44,505 nucleotides of DNA from an uncultured Bacteroidia bacterium (GCA_903902325.1 CAIUUO010000297.1:1-44505); one strand, 5' to 3'; shown: positions 34,369-43,040, numbered from the stretch's first letter. The notes: generated by a model from the letters alone, not told the origin. Numbers and translations: made by a program.

Positions 34369-34488
34369 ATTGATTCGGCGAAATACTGAAAGAGAGATTT
34401 CTATGAATAAATAGTGAATTTTTCTTTGGATTACCCAAAATTAAACTCCATTTTTTCTAATTTAGCTTCGTTAAACAGATATACGTAT

Positions 34489-35247
34489 ATGTCAAAAATA
34501 GCGCTTATAACCGGTGCAACTTCAGGAATTGGAGCTGCAACCTCCCATCTGCTGGCTGCCAACGGATTCGATCTGATTCTGACCGGCAGAAGAAACAAGC
34601 GACTCGTCGAACTGGAACATGAATTAGCCACAAAATACAAAGCCAAATGCCTCCTTCTTTGTTTTGATGTAAGGAAACTCGAGCAGGTGCAGACTGCACT
34701 TGACTCCCTTGCTGAAAATTGGAAAGCCGTTGATGTGCTTATCAATAATGCAGGACTGGCTGTAGGCTTGGACACTGTTGATAACGGAGAGATCGACGAC
34801 TGGGAAAGAATGATTGACACCAATGTCAAGGGTCTGCTTTACGTGTCGCGGAAAGTTACTCCATGGATGAAAGAGCGGAAAACGGGACATATCATCAACA
34901 TCTCGTCTATTGCCGGCAAAGAGTCCTATCCGATGGGCGGAGTCTATTGTGGCACAAAACACGCAGTTCAGGCTATCTCCCATGCCATGCGTATAGAATT
35001 GTTGCCATACGGGATCAAAGTTGGAACTATAGCGCCCGGCATGGTAGACACCGAATTTTCCAATGTCAGGTTCAAGGGAGATGACGAACGGGCAAAAGGG
35101 GTTTACAAGGGCATGACTCCCCTATCTCCAAAGGATATCGCCGAAACCATCCTTTTCATGATAACAAGGCCTGCGCATGTCAACATCGATGATCTTCTGA
35201 TCATGCCAACCGCCCAGGGTTCGGCCCGCGATGTGTTCCGCACCTGA
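34489..35247 (+). CDS. Short-chain dehydrogenase/reductase
   Basis: ATG 34489 ('MSKIALITGATSGIGAATSH') is the proper start; the frame upstream is not family-like. The 252-residue classical SDR has the NAD(P) motif 'TGATSGIG' (8-15), 'INNAG', the catalytic Ser in 'ISSIAG' and Tyr-x-x-x-Lys in 'VYCGTKHAVQ', and 'GTIAPGMVDTEF' after it. 'TGRR' after beta-2 suggests NADP preference. It is close to YdfG-type serine/3-hydroxy acid dehydrogenases, but the substrate is not certain. It diverges from the PurL-like operon. Confidence 0.93.
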   Translation: MSKIALITGATSGIGAATSHLLAANGFDLILTGRRNKRLVELEHELATKYKAKCLLLCFDVRKLEQVQTALDSLAENWKAVDVLINNAGLAVGLDTVDNGEIDDWERMIDTNVKGLLYVSRKVTPWMKERKTGHIINISSIAGKESYPMGGVYCGTKHAVQAISHAMRIELLPYGIKVGTIAPGMVDTEFSNVRFKGDDERAKGVYKGMTPLSPKDIAETILFMITRPAHVNIDDLLIMPTAQGSARDVFRT

Positions 35248-35303
35248 AATCCCCTCCTGATAACAGATGGATTAAATTGCTATTTTTGACCAAAATTCAG
35301 AAT

Positions 35304-35678
35304 ATGAAGCTAGAAGTATCCAACGGGGAGATTGCCGATAAACTGACGATCATCGAGATCAAACTGGAAAAAATCAAAGAGGCATCAAAGTTGGTCAACC
35401 TCAGGAATGAATATGAAGTAGTGAACCAGGCAATGAGCCAGATCATGGAAAAAACACACCCTTTGTATCGCCAACTGCACGATATAAACAATCGACTCTG
35501 GATGATTGAAGACCATATCCGCGACCTTGAACGCATGGGTAATTTTGGAGACGATTTTGTTCAGACTGCCCGTTCAGTTTACTTTATCAACGATGAACGC
35601 TCCGAGGTGAAACGCAAAATCAACGAAATTACAGGTTCTAAGCTTTTCGAAGAGAAGAGCTACGAAGAGTACAAATAA
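35304..35678 (+). CDS. DUF6165-like small conserved protein
   Basis: Starting at ATG 35304 the protein has 124 residues beginning 'MKLEVSNGEIADKLTIIEIK', typical of the DUF6165 family, followed by a long helical stretch ('LEKIKEASKLVNLRNEYEVV', 'HDINNRLWMIEDHIRDLERM') likely to form a coiled coil. No catalytic motif, signal or membrane segment is visible. In many genomes this family lies beside glycosyltransferase/LPS genes; here the next gene is a GT9 transferase, 118 nt downstream. Function unknown. Confidence 0.75.
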   Translation: MKLEVSNGEIADKLTIIEIKLEKIKEASKLVNLRNEYEVVNQAMSQIMEKTHPLYRQLHDINNRLWMIEDHIRDLERMGNFGDDFVQTARSVYFINDERSEVKRKINEITGSKLFEEKSYEEYK

Positions 35679-35682
35679 AATA

Positions 35683-35790
35683 AGTGCCTAAAGTACTTAG
35701 AGTATTTAAAGTGCCTAAAGTTGTTAGATTCACGGAACTCCATACTTCAGGCACTTTAAATACTCTAGGCACTTTAGGCACTCTAGGCAC
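35683..35790. repeat. 39-bp imperfect inverted repeat built from AGTGCCTAA units
   Basis: Left arm 35683-35721 and right arm 35744-35782 are complementary at 36 of 39 positions around a 22-nt loop. The arms themselves are tandem ~9-nt units (AGTGCCTAA; AGGCACTTT / AGGCACTCT). It begins 5 nt after the DUF6165 stop codon and ends just before the GT9 start. Confidence 0.8.
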
Positions 35791-35796
35791 TATTCA

Positions 35797-36867
35797 ATGA
35801 AGAAAATACTCGTTTTCCGTCTTTCCGCCATGGGCGATGTAGCCCTGACAGTCCCTGTGATTCGCAATGTTCTTGAAACGGACAGCGATCTTCATATCAC
35901 ACTGGTGACCCGGCCATTTTTCGCACCCTTCTTTTTTGGCATTCCCCGATTAAAACTTTATTTTCCTGACCTCGACGGTAAGCACAAAGGCTTGAAAGGC
36001 CTATACCGTCTTTTTCTCAAACTGAAAAATATGGGACCTTTTGAGGAGGTGATAGATCTGCATTCTGTACTCCGTACGAAAATTGTCTCCTTCTTTTTCA
36101 GGTTGTCGGGGACTCCCGTTTTTTCCATTAACAAGGGCAGAGGTGAGAAGAACCGGATGATCAGGACAAAAAAAATCAAGGTTTTAAAGCATTCCACCAC
36201 CCGGTATGCAGATACTTTTATCAAGGCTGGGATCGATGCAAAAATCGGGAAAGCGCCTTATATCGATTATTCCACAGAGGCTTTTCAGAATGCCCGGAGT
36301 TATCTGCTCGGAAAAATACCGGAAAAGGGTTACCTAAAGATCGGACTCTCTCCTTTTGCCAATACAGCTCCAAAAATTTGGGGCCTCGAAAATTTCAAGG
36401 AGTTGATCACCCTGATTAACCAAAACCACAAAGCAGTATTTTTCCTTTTTGGTGGGGGTGAAAAAGAGATCAAACTGCTGAAACAGCTTGAACAACATTG
36501 TGAAAACATTCACCTGGTTGCCGGAAAATTCACGCTTTCGGAGGAAATTGCCATGATCCGCATGCTGGATCTGATGATTGCCATGGACTCTTCCAACATG
36601 CACCTTGCCTCACTATCCGGCATCCGGACCATTTCCGTTTGGGGAGGCACACATCCCGCATTCGGATTTTCTGCCATCGGCCAACCCGACGAATACCACA
36701 TCCAACCTCCCGAAGGTATCCTTTCCTGCCGTCCCTGTTCCGTCTTTGGCGGGAAAAAATGCATCTTTCCGACCATCCGGTGTATGGAGTTGATCAAGGC
36801 ATCGGATTTATATGACAGGCTGGTTAAACTGGATGTTCTGACGCCCAAGGCCAAGGCAGGGGAATAG
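35797..36867 (+). CDS. Glycosyltransferase family 9 (heptosyltransferase-like)
   Basis: The 356-residue GT-B protein has the GT9 N-terminal 'ILVFRLSAMGDVALTVPVIR' and the C-terminal nucleotide-sugar site 'MIAMDSSNMHLASLSGIRTI' followed by 'SVWGGTHPAFGF'. Family members (WaaF/WaaC) add heptose or similar sugars to the LPS core on the inner face of the membrane. No transmembrane segment is seen, typical for these peripheral enzymes. The neighbouring InaA/WaaP-like kinase on the other strand fits LPS core modification. Acceptor and donor are inferred. The end ('LTPKAKAGE') runs into a purine-rich repeat. Confidence 0.88.
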   Translation: MKKILVFRLSAMGDVALTVPVIRNVLETDSDLHITLVTRPFFAPFFFGIPRLKLYFPDLDGKHKGLKGLYRLFLKLKNMGPFEEVIDLHSVLRTKIVSFFFRLSGTPVFSINKGRGEKNRMIRTKKIKVLKHSTTRYADTFIKAGIDAKIGKAPYIDYSTEAFQNARSYLLGKIPEKGYLKIGLSPFANTAPKIWGLENFKELITLINQNHKAVFFLFGGGEKEIKLLKQLEQHCENIHLVAGKFTLSEEIAMIRMLDLMIAMDSSNMHLASLSGIRTISVWGGTHPAFGFSAIGQPDEYHIQPPEGILSCRPCSVFGGKKCIFPTIRCMELIKASDLYDRLVKLDVLTPKAKAGE

Positions 36868-36884
36868 CGGGATATGGGAAGAAG

Positions 36885-36948
36885 AAACGGGGAAACGGAG
36901 AAGGGACGACGGGACGACGGAAGGACGGAGAGATGGAGAGACGGAGGG
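36885..36948 (+). repeat. Purine-rich 8-nt tandem array after the GT9 gene
   Basis: Units AAACGGGG, AAACGGAG, GACGACGG, GACGACGG, AAGGACGG, AGAGATGG, AGAGACGG follow with an 8-nt period. The array starts 18 nt after the stop codon. A related array follows the FAD-dehydrogenase gene at 29831-29871. Confidence 0.75.
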
Positions 36949-37016
36949 CTAATGACGGGCACTGATTGAAGCCGACGGGAATTTTATGTTGAAATATTGA
37001 TCGGAGCGATCTTTAC

Positions 37017-37050
37017 TTTTTCCTTTATCCTTTAGCCTTTATCCTTTGCT
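37017..37050 (-). repeat. AAGGATA/AAGGCTA heptamer array at the kinase stop codon
   Basis: On the coding strand GGATAAA, GGCTAAA, GGATAAA, GG has a 7-nt period. The array encodes the last kinase residues 'IKAKG' and the TAA stop, as in ubiE. Confidence 0.7.
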
Positions 37051-37798
37051 TAAATGCCTTCAGGTTCTCTTTCCTTCTGAAATAGGCCTTGTTGTGTTCG
37101 TCATATTTGGTCAGTAGTTCAATCGCCTTATTTTCAGGAAATTTACAAAGTGATGCATATTCTTTGGCAATCGCCAGAATCGACTCCTCATCGGCATCCA
37201 GTTGACGAAAATTTTGAATTCCCTTTTCAAAATCAACATGTATGAATTTCATTCGGTTAAGATCAACCACCGCGAACTGGTATTTCGTTCCCTCCTTCCT
37301 GATCAGGGTATTTCCAGGCGAATTGTCAAGATGGTAAATACCTTGCTGATGGAGATAAAACCAGTTAAAATAGACCCATTGCTTCAGTATATTCAGTTTG
37401 TCGGGAACCTTATTCATAATCACCTCCCTCAAAGTAAAATCGTGCGGGTAATTGATAGAAACATAATAACTATCCTTCAATTTCCCCTGGGAAAGGCATT
37501 CCAGATAAGCGACAGGCTGTGGCGTGGATGCACCAGCATAGATTAAATGCAAGGCATTCAGGAATGAGCGGGCTGCCTTGGATCCCCTCAGGTACACATA
37601 GGCATATCGGTTAACAATGTTCGGCAACCGGAATGCCTTGACATTCAGTTCGAATCCGTTAACTTCGAATATCTTGACTTCATTCCGGTCCTTGAAAATG
37701 GTGCGCCCGTTGGAGGGAAAATAGTCGGGGAGATTTTCCACCCAATTTTCAAGAGACTCAAATCCGGGAGCAATTTTATATTGAATTTTTGCTGTCAT
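37025..37798 (-). CDS. InaA/WaaP-type lipopolysaccharide kinase family protein
   Basis: The 257-residue protein has a protein-kinase-like fold: 'NVKAFRLPNIVNRYAYVYLR' carries the ATP-binding Lys region, 'GIYHLDNSPGNTLI' supplies the catalytic loop (H-x-D-x4-N), and 'FAVVDLNRMKF' the metal-binding Asp. WaaP-like kinases phosphorylate heptose or Kdo in the LPS core. It lies 9 nt after the nitroreductase gene and probably shares its transcript, and it converges with the GT9 gene. The substrate is inferred from the family and neighbour. Confidence 0.8.
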   Translation of the reverse strand: MTAKIQYKIAPGFESLENWVENLPDYFPSNGRTIFKDRNEVKIFEVNGFELNVKAFRLPNIVNRYAYVYLRGSKAARSFLNALHLIYAGASTPQPVAYLECLSQGKLKDSYYVSINYPHDFTLREVIMNKVPDKLNILKQWVYFNWFYLHQQGIYHLDNSPGNTLIRKEGTKYQFAVVDLNRMKFIHVDFEKGIQNFRQLDADEESILAIAKEYASLCKFPENKAIELLTKYDEHNKAYFRRKENLKAFKQRIKAKG

Positions 37799-37807
37799 TT
37801 TTGATAG

Positions 37808-38551
37808 TTATTCCATGAAACCCTGTTTCTTCAGCACTTCCAGCAGCATACCGGAGAAGAGCTCGTTGTCTGACCTTTTGTAGCGGACATCCGTAAAAAC
37901 CTGGGCAAGTGTCTCCTTACCGTTTTCTGCCACAAATTTTTTGTATTCTGGCAAAGCTTCCTTGGCCGCATACAACCGGGTGATATCTTCAGGATTATAA
38001 TCGAGGTAGGTTTCTGCATGCACCACCGCCTCCAAAGGCAATCTGTCAACAAGCTCCGGTTGCTCACCAGGCCATCCGATTGTCACGGTAGTAACAGGAA
38101 CGACTCCTTTCGGAAGATGAAGCAGGTCAATGATTTTGCCAGCCAGATAGGTGGTTGTACCAAGGTAGCAGATACCCAGACCCTCACTTTCGGCAGCCAC
38201 GCAAACATTTTGTGCCACCAGCAAGGCATCGATGGCAGCCGTGAAAAAAGAAAGGAAATTATCGTAACCGGGATCCGCTTTGCTCTGTCTGCACCATTGA
38301 TTGAAACGATTGAAATCGGCACAGAAAGTGAGAACAACAGGCGCTTTTTCTACCATGGGCTGGTTGAAATGACAACCTGCAAGTTGCTTCTTCATTCCGG
38401 GATCACGGCTTACTACAATGCTGTAAACCTGCATATTACCCGTGGTTGACGCCCTGACGCCAGCCTCCAGTATCCTGTTCAGCTGATCTTCGGAAATATC
38501 ATCCTCCTTGTACTTCCTGATGGTACGGTGCTGCATTAAAATATCCAGCAT
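37808..38551 (-). CDS. Nitroreductase-family FMN oxidoreductase
   Basis: ATG 38551 ('MLDILMQHRTIRKYKEDDIS') gives 247 residues, the NfsA/FRP-like size. Motifs: 'HRTIRKY' (FMN phosphate Arg), 'GVRASTTGNMQVYSIVV', 'SEGLGICYLGTT' and 'VPVTTVTIGWPGE' near the FMN. These NAD(P)H-dependent flavoenzymes reduce nitro compounds, quinones or flavins; physiological substrates are rarely known. It is cytoplasmic. First gene of a two-gene unit with the InaA-like kinase. Confidence 0.9.
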   Translation of the reverse strand: MLDILMQHRTIRKYKEDDISEDQLNRILEAGVRASTTGNMQVYSIVVSRDPGMKKQLAGCHFNQPMVEKAPVVLTFCADFNRFNQWCRQSKADPGYDNFLSFFTAAIDALLVAQNVCVAAESEGLGICYLGTTTYLAGKIIDLLHLPKGVVPVTTVTIGWPGEQPELVDRLPLEAVVHAETYLDYNPEDITRLYAAKEALPEYKKFVAENGKETLAQVFTDVRYKRSDNELFSGMLLEVLKKQGFME

Positions 38552-38613
38552 AATTTTGAATTTGGTGCAAAGATAAAAGCAATAACCCAACAATCAACAT
38601 AAAAATCACAGGT

Positions 38614-38633
38614 CCCTGAGCGAAGTCGAAGGG
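38614..38633. repeat. CCCTGAGC-type short palindrome, copy 2
   Basis: CCCTGAGCGAAGTCGAAGGG, a near-copy of 32519-32537. It is followed by a small tandem TCGATTTTCGATTTTCGA at about 38634-38651. Confidence 0.65.
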
Positions 38634-38705
38634 TCGATTTTCGATTTTCGACTGTACACCACAACATTCTCACCCTGAGCATATTGAATGATTGAAGAGT
38701 CAATT

Positions 38706-38803
38706 TTAACCACAAAGGACCCAAAGGATGCTCAAAGGACACAAAGATAGGTTTTGTTCTCTTTGTGTCCTTTGTGCTTTACCTTTGTGTCCTTTGTGGT
38801 TAA
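38706..38803. repeat. Long inverted repeat built from CACAAAGGA units
   Basis: Left arm 38706-38746 (TTAACCACAAAGGA ... GGACACAAAG) and right arm 38761-38803 (CTTTGTGTCC ... TTTGTGGTTAA) are complementary with small unit differences around a 14-nt loop. Each arm is made of ~9-nt CACAAAGGA-like units. It lies 62 nt past the stop of the GH29 gene (minus strand), a likely 3'-end structure. Confidence 0.8.
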
Positions 38804-38865
38804 ATATTTTCAATATCCGGACAACTTACAATATGGTTATGTCGTCCAACTATATTTAAAACAGG

Positions 38866-40416
38866 CTACTTCCTAAATTCTACTTTAAACGTAACTACCG
38901 GCCATTCAGGCAATTTTGAAGGCTTGCTGATGACGAGTGCTCCGGCTTCCTGCTTCCACGAAAGTTTCTCCTTGCTGCCAAGCATCTGGACGGACTTCAC
39001 TTTCTGAGCAGAGATCTTTGAGTTGGTGCCCAATGAAACAATCTTAACATCCCCGGCAGGAGTTCCCATGCAAAATGCATAAAGGGTTTCGCCTTTGGTC
39101 GTGAACCGGATGTCTGTTGACTCATAAGGCCTTACATCCTTCACTCCACCGAATCTGCCTTTTTCCTGGCTTTTAAGTGTTGTTGGTCCTTCTCCGTAGA
39201 TCTTCCAGGGACGGGTGCCGTAAATGGCTTCTCCGTTGGCAGGTGTCCAGGCAGCGATTTCATTCAGGATGTTCATGACATCCGGTTCCAGGTCACCTTC
39301 GGGTGTTTGCACAACGTTGAGCAACAGGTTTCCGTTTTTGCTGACAATGTCCACAAGCATCTGGATCACCTGGGTTCCTGTCATGTACTTTTGGCCGGTC
39401 CTGTAGTACCAGTCACCGATGGACGTGTCTGTCTGCCAGGGATAAGGACTAATGGAATCCATGGCTCCCCGCTCCAGGTCCTGTACCCAGCGGCCTTCGG
39501 AAGCGCGCATCTTGCAGTTGTAAACGGCTTCCAGCTTCCCTCCATTTTTGGCCATATCCTGGTTGTAGAAATGGGCCAGCATGGTTCTGCCAACTTCTCC
39601 GAAGGGCAGTTCGCTGTCGGAATAGAGGAGGTCAGGATGATACAGGTCGATCAGTTCGGTGATGTTGGCCAGCCAGTCCTTCTGATTTTCGGGATTTTTG
39701 GTTAACCAGTCAAAATCATCAGCCGCTGTTTTAGGATGATAAAGATCCTGCAAGTTGGGATTGGCGCCATCGTAAGGAACACCGGCCTTCGGACCCGTTG
39801 GATCGGAACCGTGACTTGGCTGGAACCAGGTATAGCTTGCGCCAAGATGCTCGGATACACCGAACCGAAGTCCCTCTTTTTTTGCCGCCTGTTGCCACAA
39901 ACCAACCACATCTTTCTTAGGCCCCATGTTAACCGCATTCCACCTGTGTATCTTTGAATTCCAGAGGAAGAAATTATCATGATGCGTCCCCATACTGACA
40001 AAGTACTTGGCACCAACTTTCTTGTAGAGCGCCATCAGTTGTTCGGGATTCCAACGTTCTGCCTTCCATAGGGCAATGATGTCCTTGTAGCCAAAAACCG
40101 ATGGATGGCCATAATGCTCCAGGTGGTAGAGATATTCCTTGCTCGGTTTCCCAGTAGGCAGGTTCGTTTTGCGATCCTTAATATCAGATTCATACATTTT
40201 CCGGGCATACCAGTCGCCCTGGCGCGGCACCGCTTGCGGACCCCAGTGCGCCCAGATACCGAATTTGGCATCGCGGAACCATTCAGGATAGGTGTACTGT
40301 TTGAAGGATTCGAGTGTAGGCTGGAACTTTTGTGCCAGCGCGGGGAAGGTGGAAATCATGCTGAATAAAATAGTCAGCAGGACGAAACTTTTCAGTGATT
40401 CAATTTTTCTTTTCAT
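38866..40416 (-). CDS. Exported GH29-family alpha-L-fucosidase
   Basis: The 516-residue protein has a signal peptide ending 'FPALAQ'. The GH29 barrel carries 'FGIWAHWGPQAVPRQGDWYA', 'KYFVSMGTHHDNFFLWNS' with the paired His, and 'PDLLYSDSELPFG' whose Asp is the expected nucleophile. GH29 enzymes remove alpha-L-fucose from glycans with retention. The general acid residue varies in this family and I could not assign it. It is the last gene of a unit with a second GH29 gene 7 nt upstream. Location: periplasm or surface. Confidence 0.88.
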   Translation of the reverse strand: MKRKIESLKSFVLLTILFSMISTFPALAQKFQPTLESFKQYTYPEWFRDAKFGIWAHWGPQAVPRQGDWYARKMYESDIKDRKTNLPTGKPSKEYLYHLEHYGHPSVFGYKDIIALWKAERWNPEQLMALYKKVGAKYFVSMGTHHDNFFLWNSKIHRWNAVNMGPKKDVVGLWQQAAKKEGLRFGVSEHLGASYTWFQPSHGSDPTGPKAGVPYDGANPNLQDLYHPKTAADDFDWLTKNPENQKDWLANITELIDLYHPDLLYSDSELPFGEVGRTMLAHFYNQDMAKNGGKLEAVYNCKMRASEGRWVQDLERGAMDSISPYPWQTDTSIGDWYYRTGQKYMTGTQVIQMLVDIVSKNGNLLLNVVQTPEGDLEPDVMNILNEIAAWTPANGEAIYGTRPWKIYGEGPTTLKSQEKGRFGGVKDVRPYESTDIRFTTKGETLYAFCMGTPAGDVKIVSLGTNSKISAQKVKSVQMLGSKEKLSWKQEAGALVISKPSKLPEWPVVTFKVEFRK

Positions 40417-40423
40417 CTTTCTT

Positions 40424-41833
40424 TTATTTGGTTAATTCTACATTGGTTTCTGTTCTTTTTGCCTGGATAATCTGATCCAGTGGCTTATCAAATTCGAGTT
40501 TTGCCACCATGACCGTATCTGCCATTTCAGCAGAAGGCAGGTTGCGCAACCGGAGGTATGGCTGCTGTGAAGCATGGTCACTGGGACACAAATTGACCAC
40601 GCAATCGATGGGTTTTCCATCGTTCAACAGGGTTGCCTTAACCGGCAATATATTGACAGGTTTCAGTTTGACCCCGTTCCCGGAAGGAGCTCTATTCAGA
40701 TGAACGTAGAGGGTCTGGTCGCGGCTTGTGACCAAAATCCCGGGGATATTCATGATTTCATGGTCTGACTTCACCAGATGGAATGATTCATTCACTGATG
40801 ATTTCCAATTCCCGATTTTCTTCAGGATCGAGGCAGATTCTGCCGGAATGAGACCTTCCCCGGTAGGGCCGACATTCAGCAGGTAATTGGCATCCCGGGC
40901 CAGATAACTGTCTATGCTTGCTGTCAGGTGACGGTTTGTGTAGTAATCCTCATCCTTCTTGTATCCCCAGCTCTCCATTCCAACCGACTGGCAAGCCTCA
41001 ACTGGTTTGTCGAATCCTTTTGCCTCAGCAGCTGCATTGTCGAAATCCCGCTCTGGTGTACCGAAGTCACCGTCATCAAATCCGCGGTTGTTGATCACTG
41101 CCCTGGGCTGCAATTTTCTGATCATGGCATTCACCGTTGGATCCGAAAATTTTGGAACATTCATGTCCCACCAAAATCCATGGATCTCACCATAATTGGA
41201 ACAAAGCTCCCTGACCTGTTCCTTCAGGAAAAGCATGTATTTGTCCCAGTCGGGAGCATCCTGAGGTTGGGGCGGTAGTTCATGGTGCCGTCCCTGGTTG
41301 GGGTAGTTGGGCTGGTTCCAGTCGGCGATCGAATAATAGAGGCAAAGAGGCATCTTCCGTTTGTGGCAGGCATCAGCCAGCATCCCGATCACATCCTTTT
41401 TGTAGGGGGTGTTCATGGTGTTGAAACCTGTTTGTTTGGTATCCCATAAGCAAAATCCGTCGTGGTGCTTGGTGGTAATGGTGATGTATTTCATGCCGGA
41501 TTCCTCCATCAGGTCTAGCCACTCCTCCGGATTGAATTTCTTCGGATTCCATTGTCCGGCGAGTTTCACATATTCGGCTCTGGGCACCCTGGCCCTCCAC
41601 TGGTGCTGTTCATGCCATCTGGGTATGGAATAGAGGCCCCAGTGCACGAACATGCCGTAACGCCTTTCAAAAAACCAGTCGCGTCCATCGCCAAAACGGG
41701 GAATGGCTGACAGTTTTTCTCCTTTCAGACCTGGAAGTAAGAATTCAGATCCAACAGATGCGCCGGCCCAATTGGGAATACTTGATGCCATGGCAATCGC
41801 CGCAGTCGATTTTAATATTTCCCTTCTATTCAT
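40424..41833 (-). CDS. Second GH29-family alpha-L-fucosidase, Tat-like signal
   Basis: ATG 41833 ('MNRREILKSTAAIAMASSIP') gives 469 residues with a twin-arginine-like signal (N-R-R-E-I-L-K); the longer upstream start is unlikely. GH29 features: 'RRYGMFVHWGLYSIPRWHEQ', 'MKYITITTKHHDGFCLWDTK' and 'GEIHGFWWDMNVPKFSD' with the nucleophile Asp in 'WWDM'. 'YLLNVGPTGEGLIPAESA' closes the barrel domain, as in bona fide fucosidases, and a short beta-sandwich domain follows. The partner GH29 gene starts 7 nt downstream; the two differ enough to have different linkage preferences. Confidence 0.9.
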   Translation of the reverse strand: MNRREILKSTAAIAMASSIPNWAGASVGSEFLLPGLKGEKLSAIPRFGDGRDWFFERRYGMFVHWGLYSIPRWHEQHQWRARVPRAEYVKLAGQWNPKKFNPEEWLDLMEESGMKYITITTKHHDGFCLWDTKQTGFNTMNTPYKKDVIGMLADACHKRKMPLCLYYSIADWNQPNYPNQGRHHELPPQPQDAPDWDKYMLFLKEQVRELCSNYGEIHGFWWDMNVPKFSDPTVNAMIRKLQPRAVINNRGFDDGDFGTPERDFDNAAAEAKGFDKPVEACQSVGMESWGYKKDEDYYTNRHLTASIDSYLARDANYLLNVGPTGEGLIPAESASILKKIGNWKSSVNESFHLVKSDHEIMNIPGILVTSRDQTLYVHLNRAPSGNGVKLKPVNILPVKATLLNDGKPIDCVVNLCPSDHASQQPYLRLRNLPSAEMADTVMVAKLEFDKPLDQIIQAKRTETNVELTK

Positions 41834-41930
41834 GTGTAAAAATTTGTTTTTTAATTGCCACATGGAATACCCACTTGTTCATTTTCGGTTGATGTGAATA
41901 TTGCTTCATGGGTATTTCATAAGAAAGTTT

Positions 41931-42033
41931 TAAAGCTATTAGCTATTGGCTGTTAGCTGTTAGTTTTTAATTTCTAGAATGGCAATCCAATTTTCAATAA
42001 TATTCAATCATTGTCAACTGTCAATTGTCAATT
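41931..42033 (-). repeat. Two heptamer arrays at the 3' end of the GH43-like gene
   Basis: On the minus strand ATTGACA, ATTGACA, GTTGACA, ATGATTG (42008-42033) has a 7-nt period and covers the gene's last codons ('IDN') and TGA stop. Further down AGCTAAC, AGCCAAT, AGCTAAT, AGCTTTA (41933-41968) is a second copy of the family seen at 32.4 kb. Confidence 0.75.
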
Positions 42034-43040
42034 TCCGGGATTCCATTTTTCCATCCGATGCGAATATTTGAAATAAACCAATTCTTACCTTTCGAATTGT
42101 TTCCCTGAAAAAACAGGTAATCATCCCCCACCGGATTTGCAAAAATATGCGGATGCCCCGATTCGCTGGAATTCCAGTCACCTGGTTTCCCGTTAGGCAG
42201 AAATGGGTCGGCAGATAAACGCTTCCAGTGAATTCCGTCACTGCTTTTGGCGACTCCGATCTGTTGGGGAGCGTTGTTGTAAGCGCCGGCATAAAACATG
42301 AAAAGTTCACCGTTTTTATTGATCACCGACGCTGCTTCGATGCAATCCCGTTCCCATGGAAGTTCAGGTTTCAGCATTGGGCCATCCGTCGATAGATTTT
42401 TCCAGTCGCTCCTCTCAAAACCAGTATTCCCGGGCGCTACCGCGACACCCTGCATCTGGATTTTAAAGGCAGAATCACGGGTGGCGTAATACAGAAAATA
42501 TTGTCCCTTGAACTGAATGACCTCCGCATCAATGGCACGGCCGCAATTCCAGGTTCCATCCGGATGAAAAACAGGATTGGTTTTGTTCCGGGCAAAATGA
42601 ATGCCATCGGTCGACCATGCATGGCAAATGGCATCTTTCTTGCCATTCCCGTAGGTCTGGTAAAAGAGATTGACCTTGTTCCCGATCACGAGGGCGCAGG
42701 GAGCGCACATTCCTTTGGATTCGTAGGCCGCCTCAGGATCAGTGTTGACTTCCCCCAATCTTCTCCAGTGGATAAGATCCTTGCTTTCTGCGATTCCAAT
42801 TCCCCAACCATGTACATTTCCTGTTTTGTCCGTAAACCCAGGAACAGAATAATACATCAAAAACCGGCCATTAAACCTGATGACATACGGATCCTTGGAA
42901 AATGGTATGCCGGTCCGGGAAGTGTCGCCATACATCATGGCAGGATGAGACGAACGAAGATTGTCCTGTCCATTTGCCGCATTGGAAATGAACAGCAAAA
43001 TCAAGCAATACAACAGAACCTTGTTCAACATTACGAGCAA
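42021..43040 (-). CDS. Exported GH43-like five-bladed beta-propeller glycosidase
   Basis: The 339 residues (or 336 from Met4 at 43031) begin with a signal peptide ('LNKVLLYCLILLFISNAANG'). The repeated propeller blades include 'FSKDPYVIRFNGRFLMYYSV', 'RAIDAEVIQFKGQYFLYYAT' and 'RDCIEAASVINKNGELFMFY'. The Asp/Asp/Glu spacing matches the GH43 (clan F) catalytic triad: Asp of 'KDPY', Asp of 'AIDAE', Glu of 'CIEAA'. GH43 relatives act on arabinosides, xylosides or galactosides; GH117 and GH130-like propellers are alternatives. It starts 8 nt after manC and precedes the two GH29 genes. Confidence 0.75.
   Translation of the reverse strand: MLVMLNKVLLYCLILLFISNAANGQDNLRSSHPAMMYGDTSRTGIPFSKDPYVIRFNGRFLMYYSVPGFTDKTGNVHGWGIGIAESKDLIHWRRLGEVNTDPEAAYESKGMCAPCALVIGNKVNLFYQTYGNGKKDAICHAWSTDGIHFARNKTNPVFHPDGTWNCGRAIDAEVIQFKGQYFLYYATRDSAFKIQMQGVAVAPGNTGFERSDWKNLSTDGPMLKPELPWERDCIEAASVINKNGELFMFYAGAYNNAPQQIGVAKSSDGIHWKRLSADPFLPNGKPGDWNSSESGHPHIFANPVGDDYLFFQGNNSKGKNWFISNIRIGWKNGIPEIDN

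Noticed and set aside
35683-35790. CRISPR array
   Set aside because: The units are about 9 nt, contiguous and inverted; there are no 20-40 nt unique spacers and no cas genes in the window.
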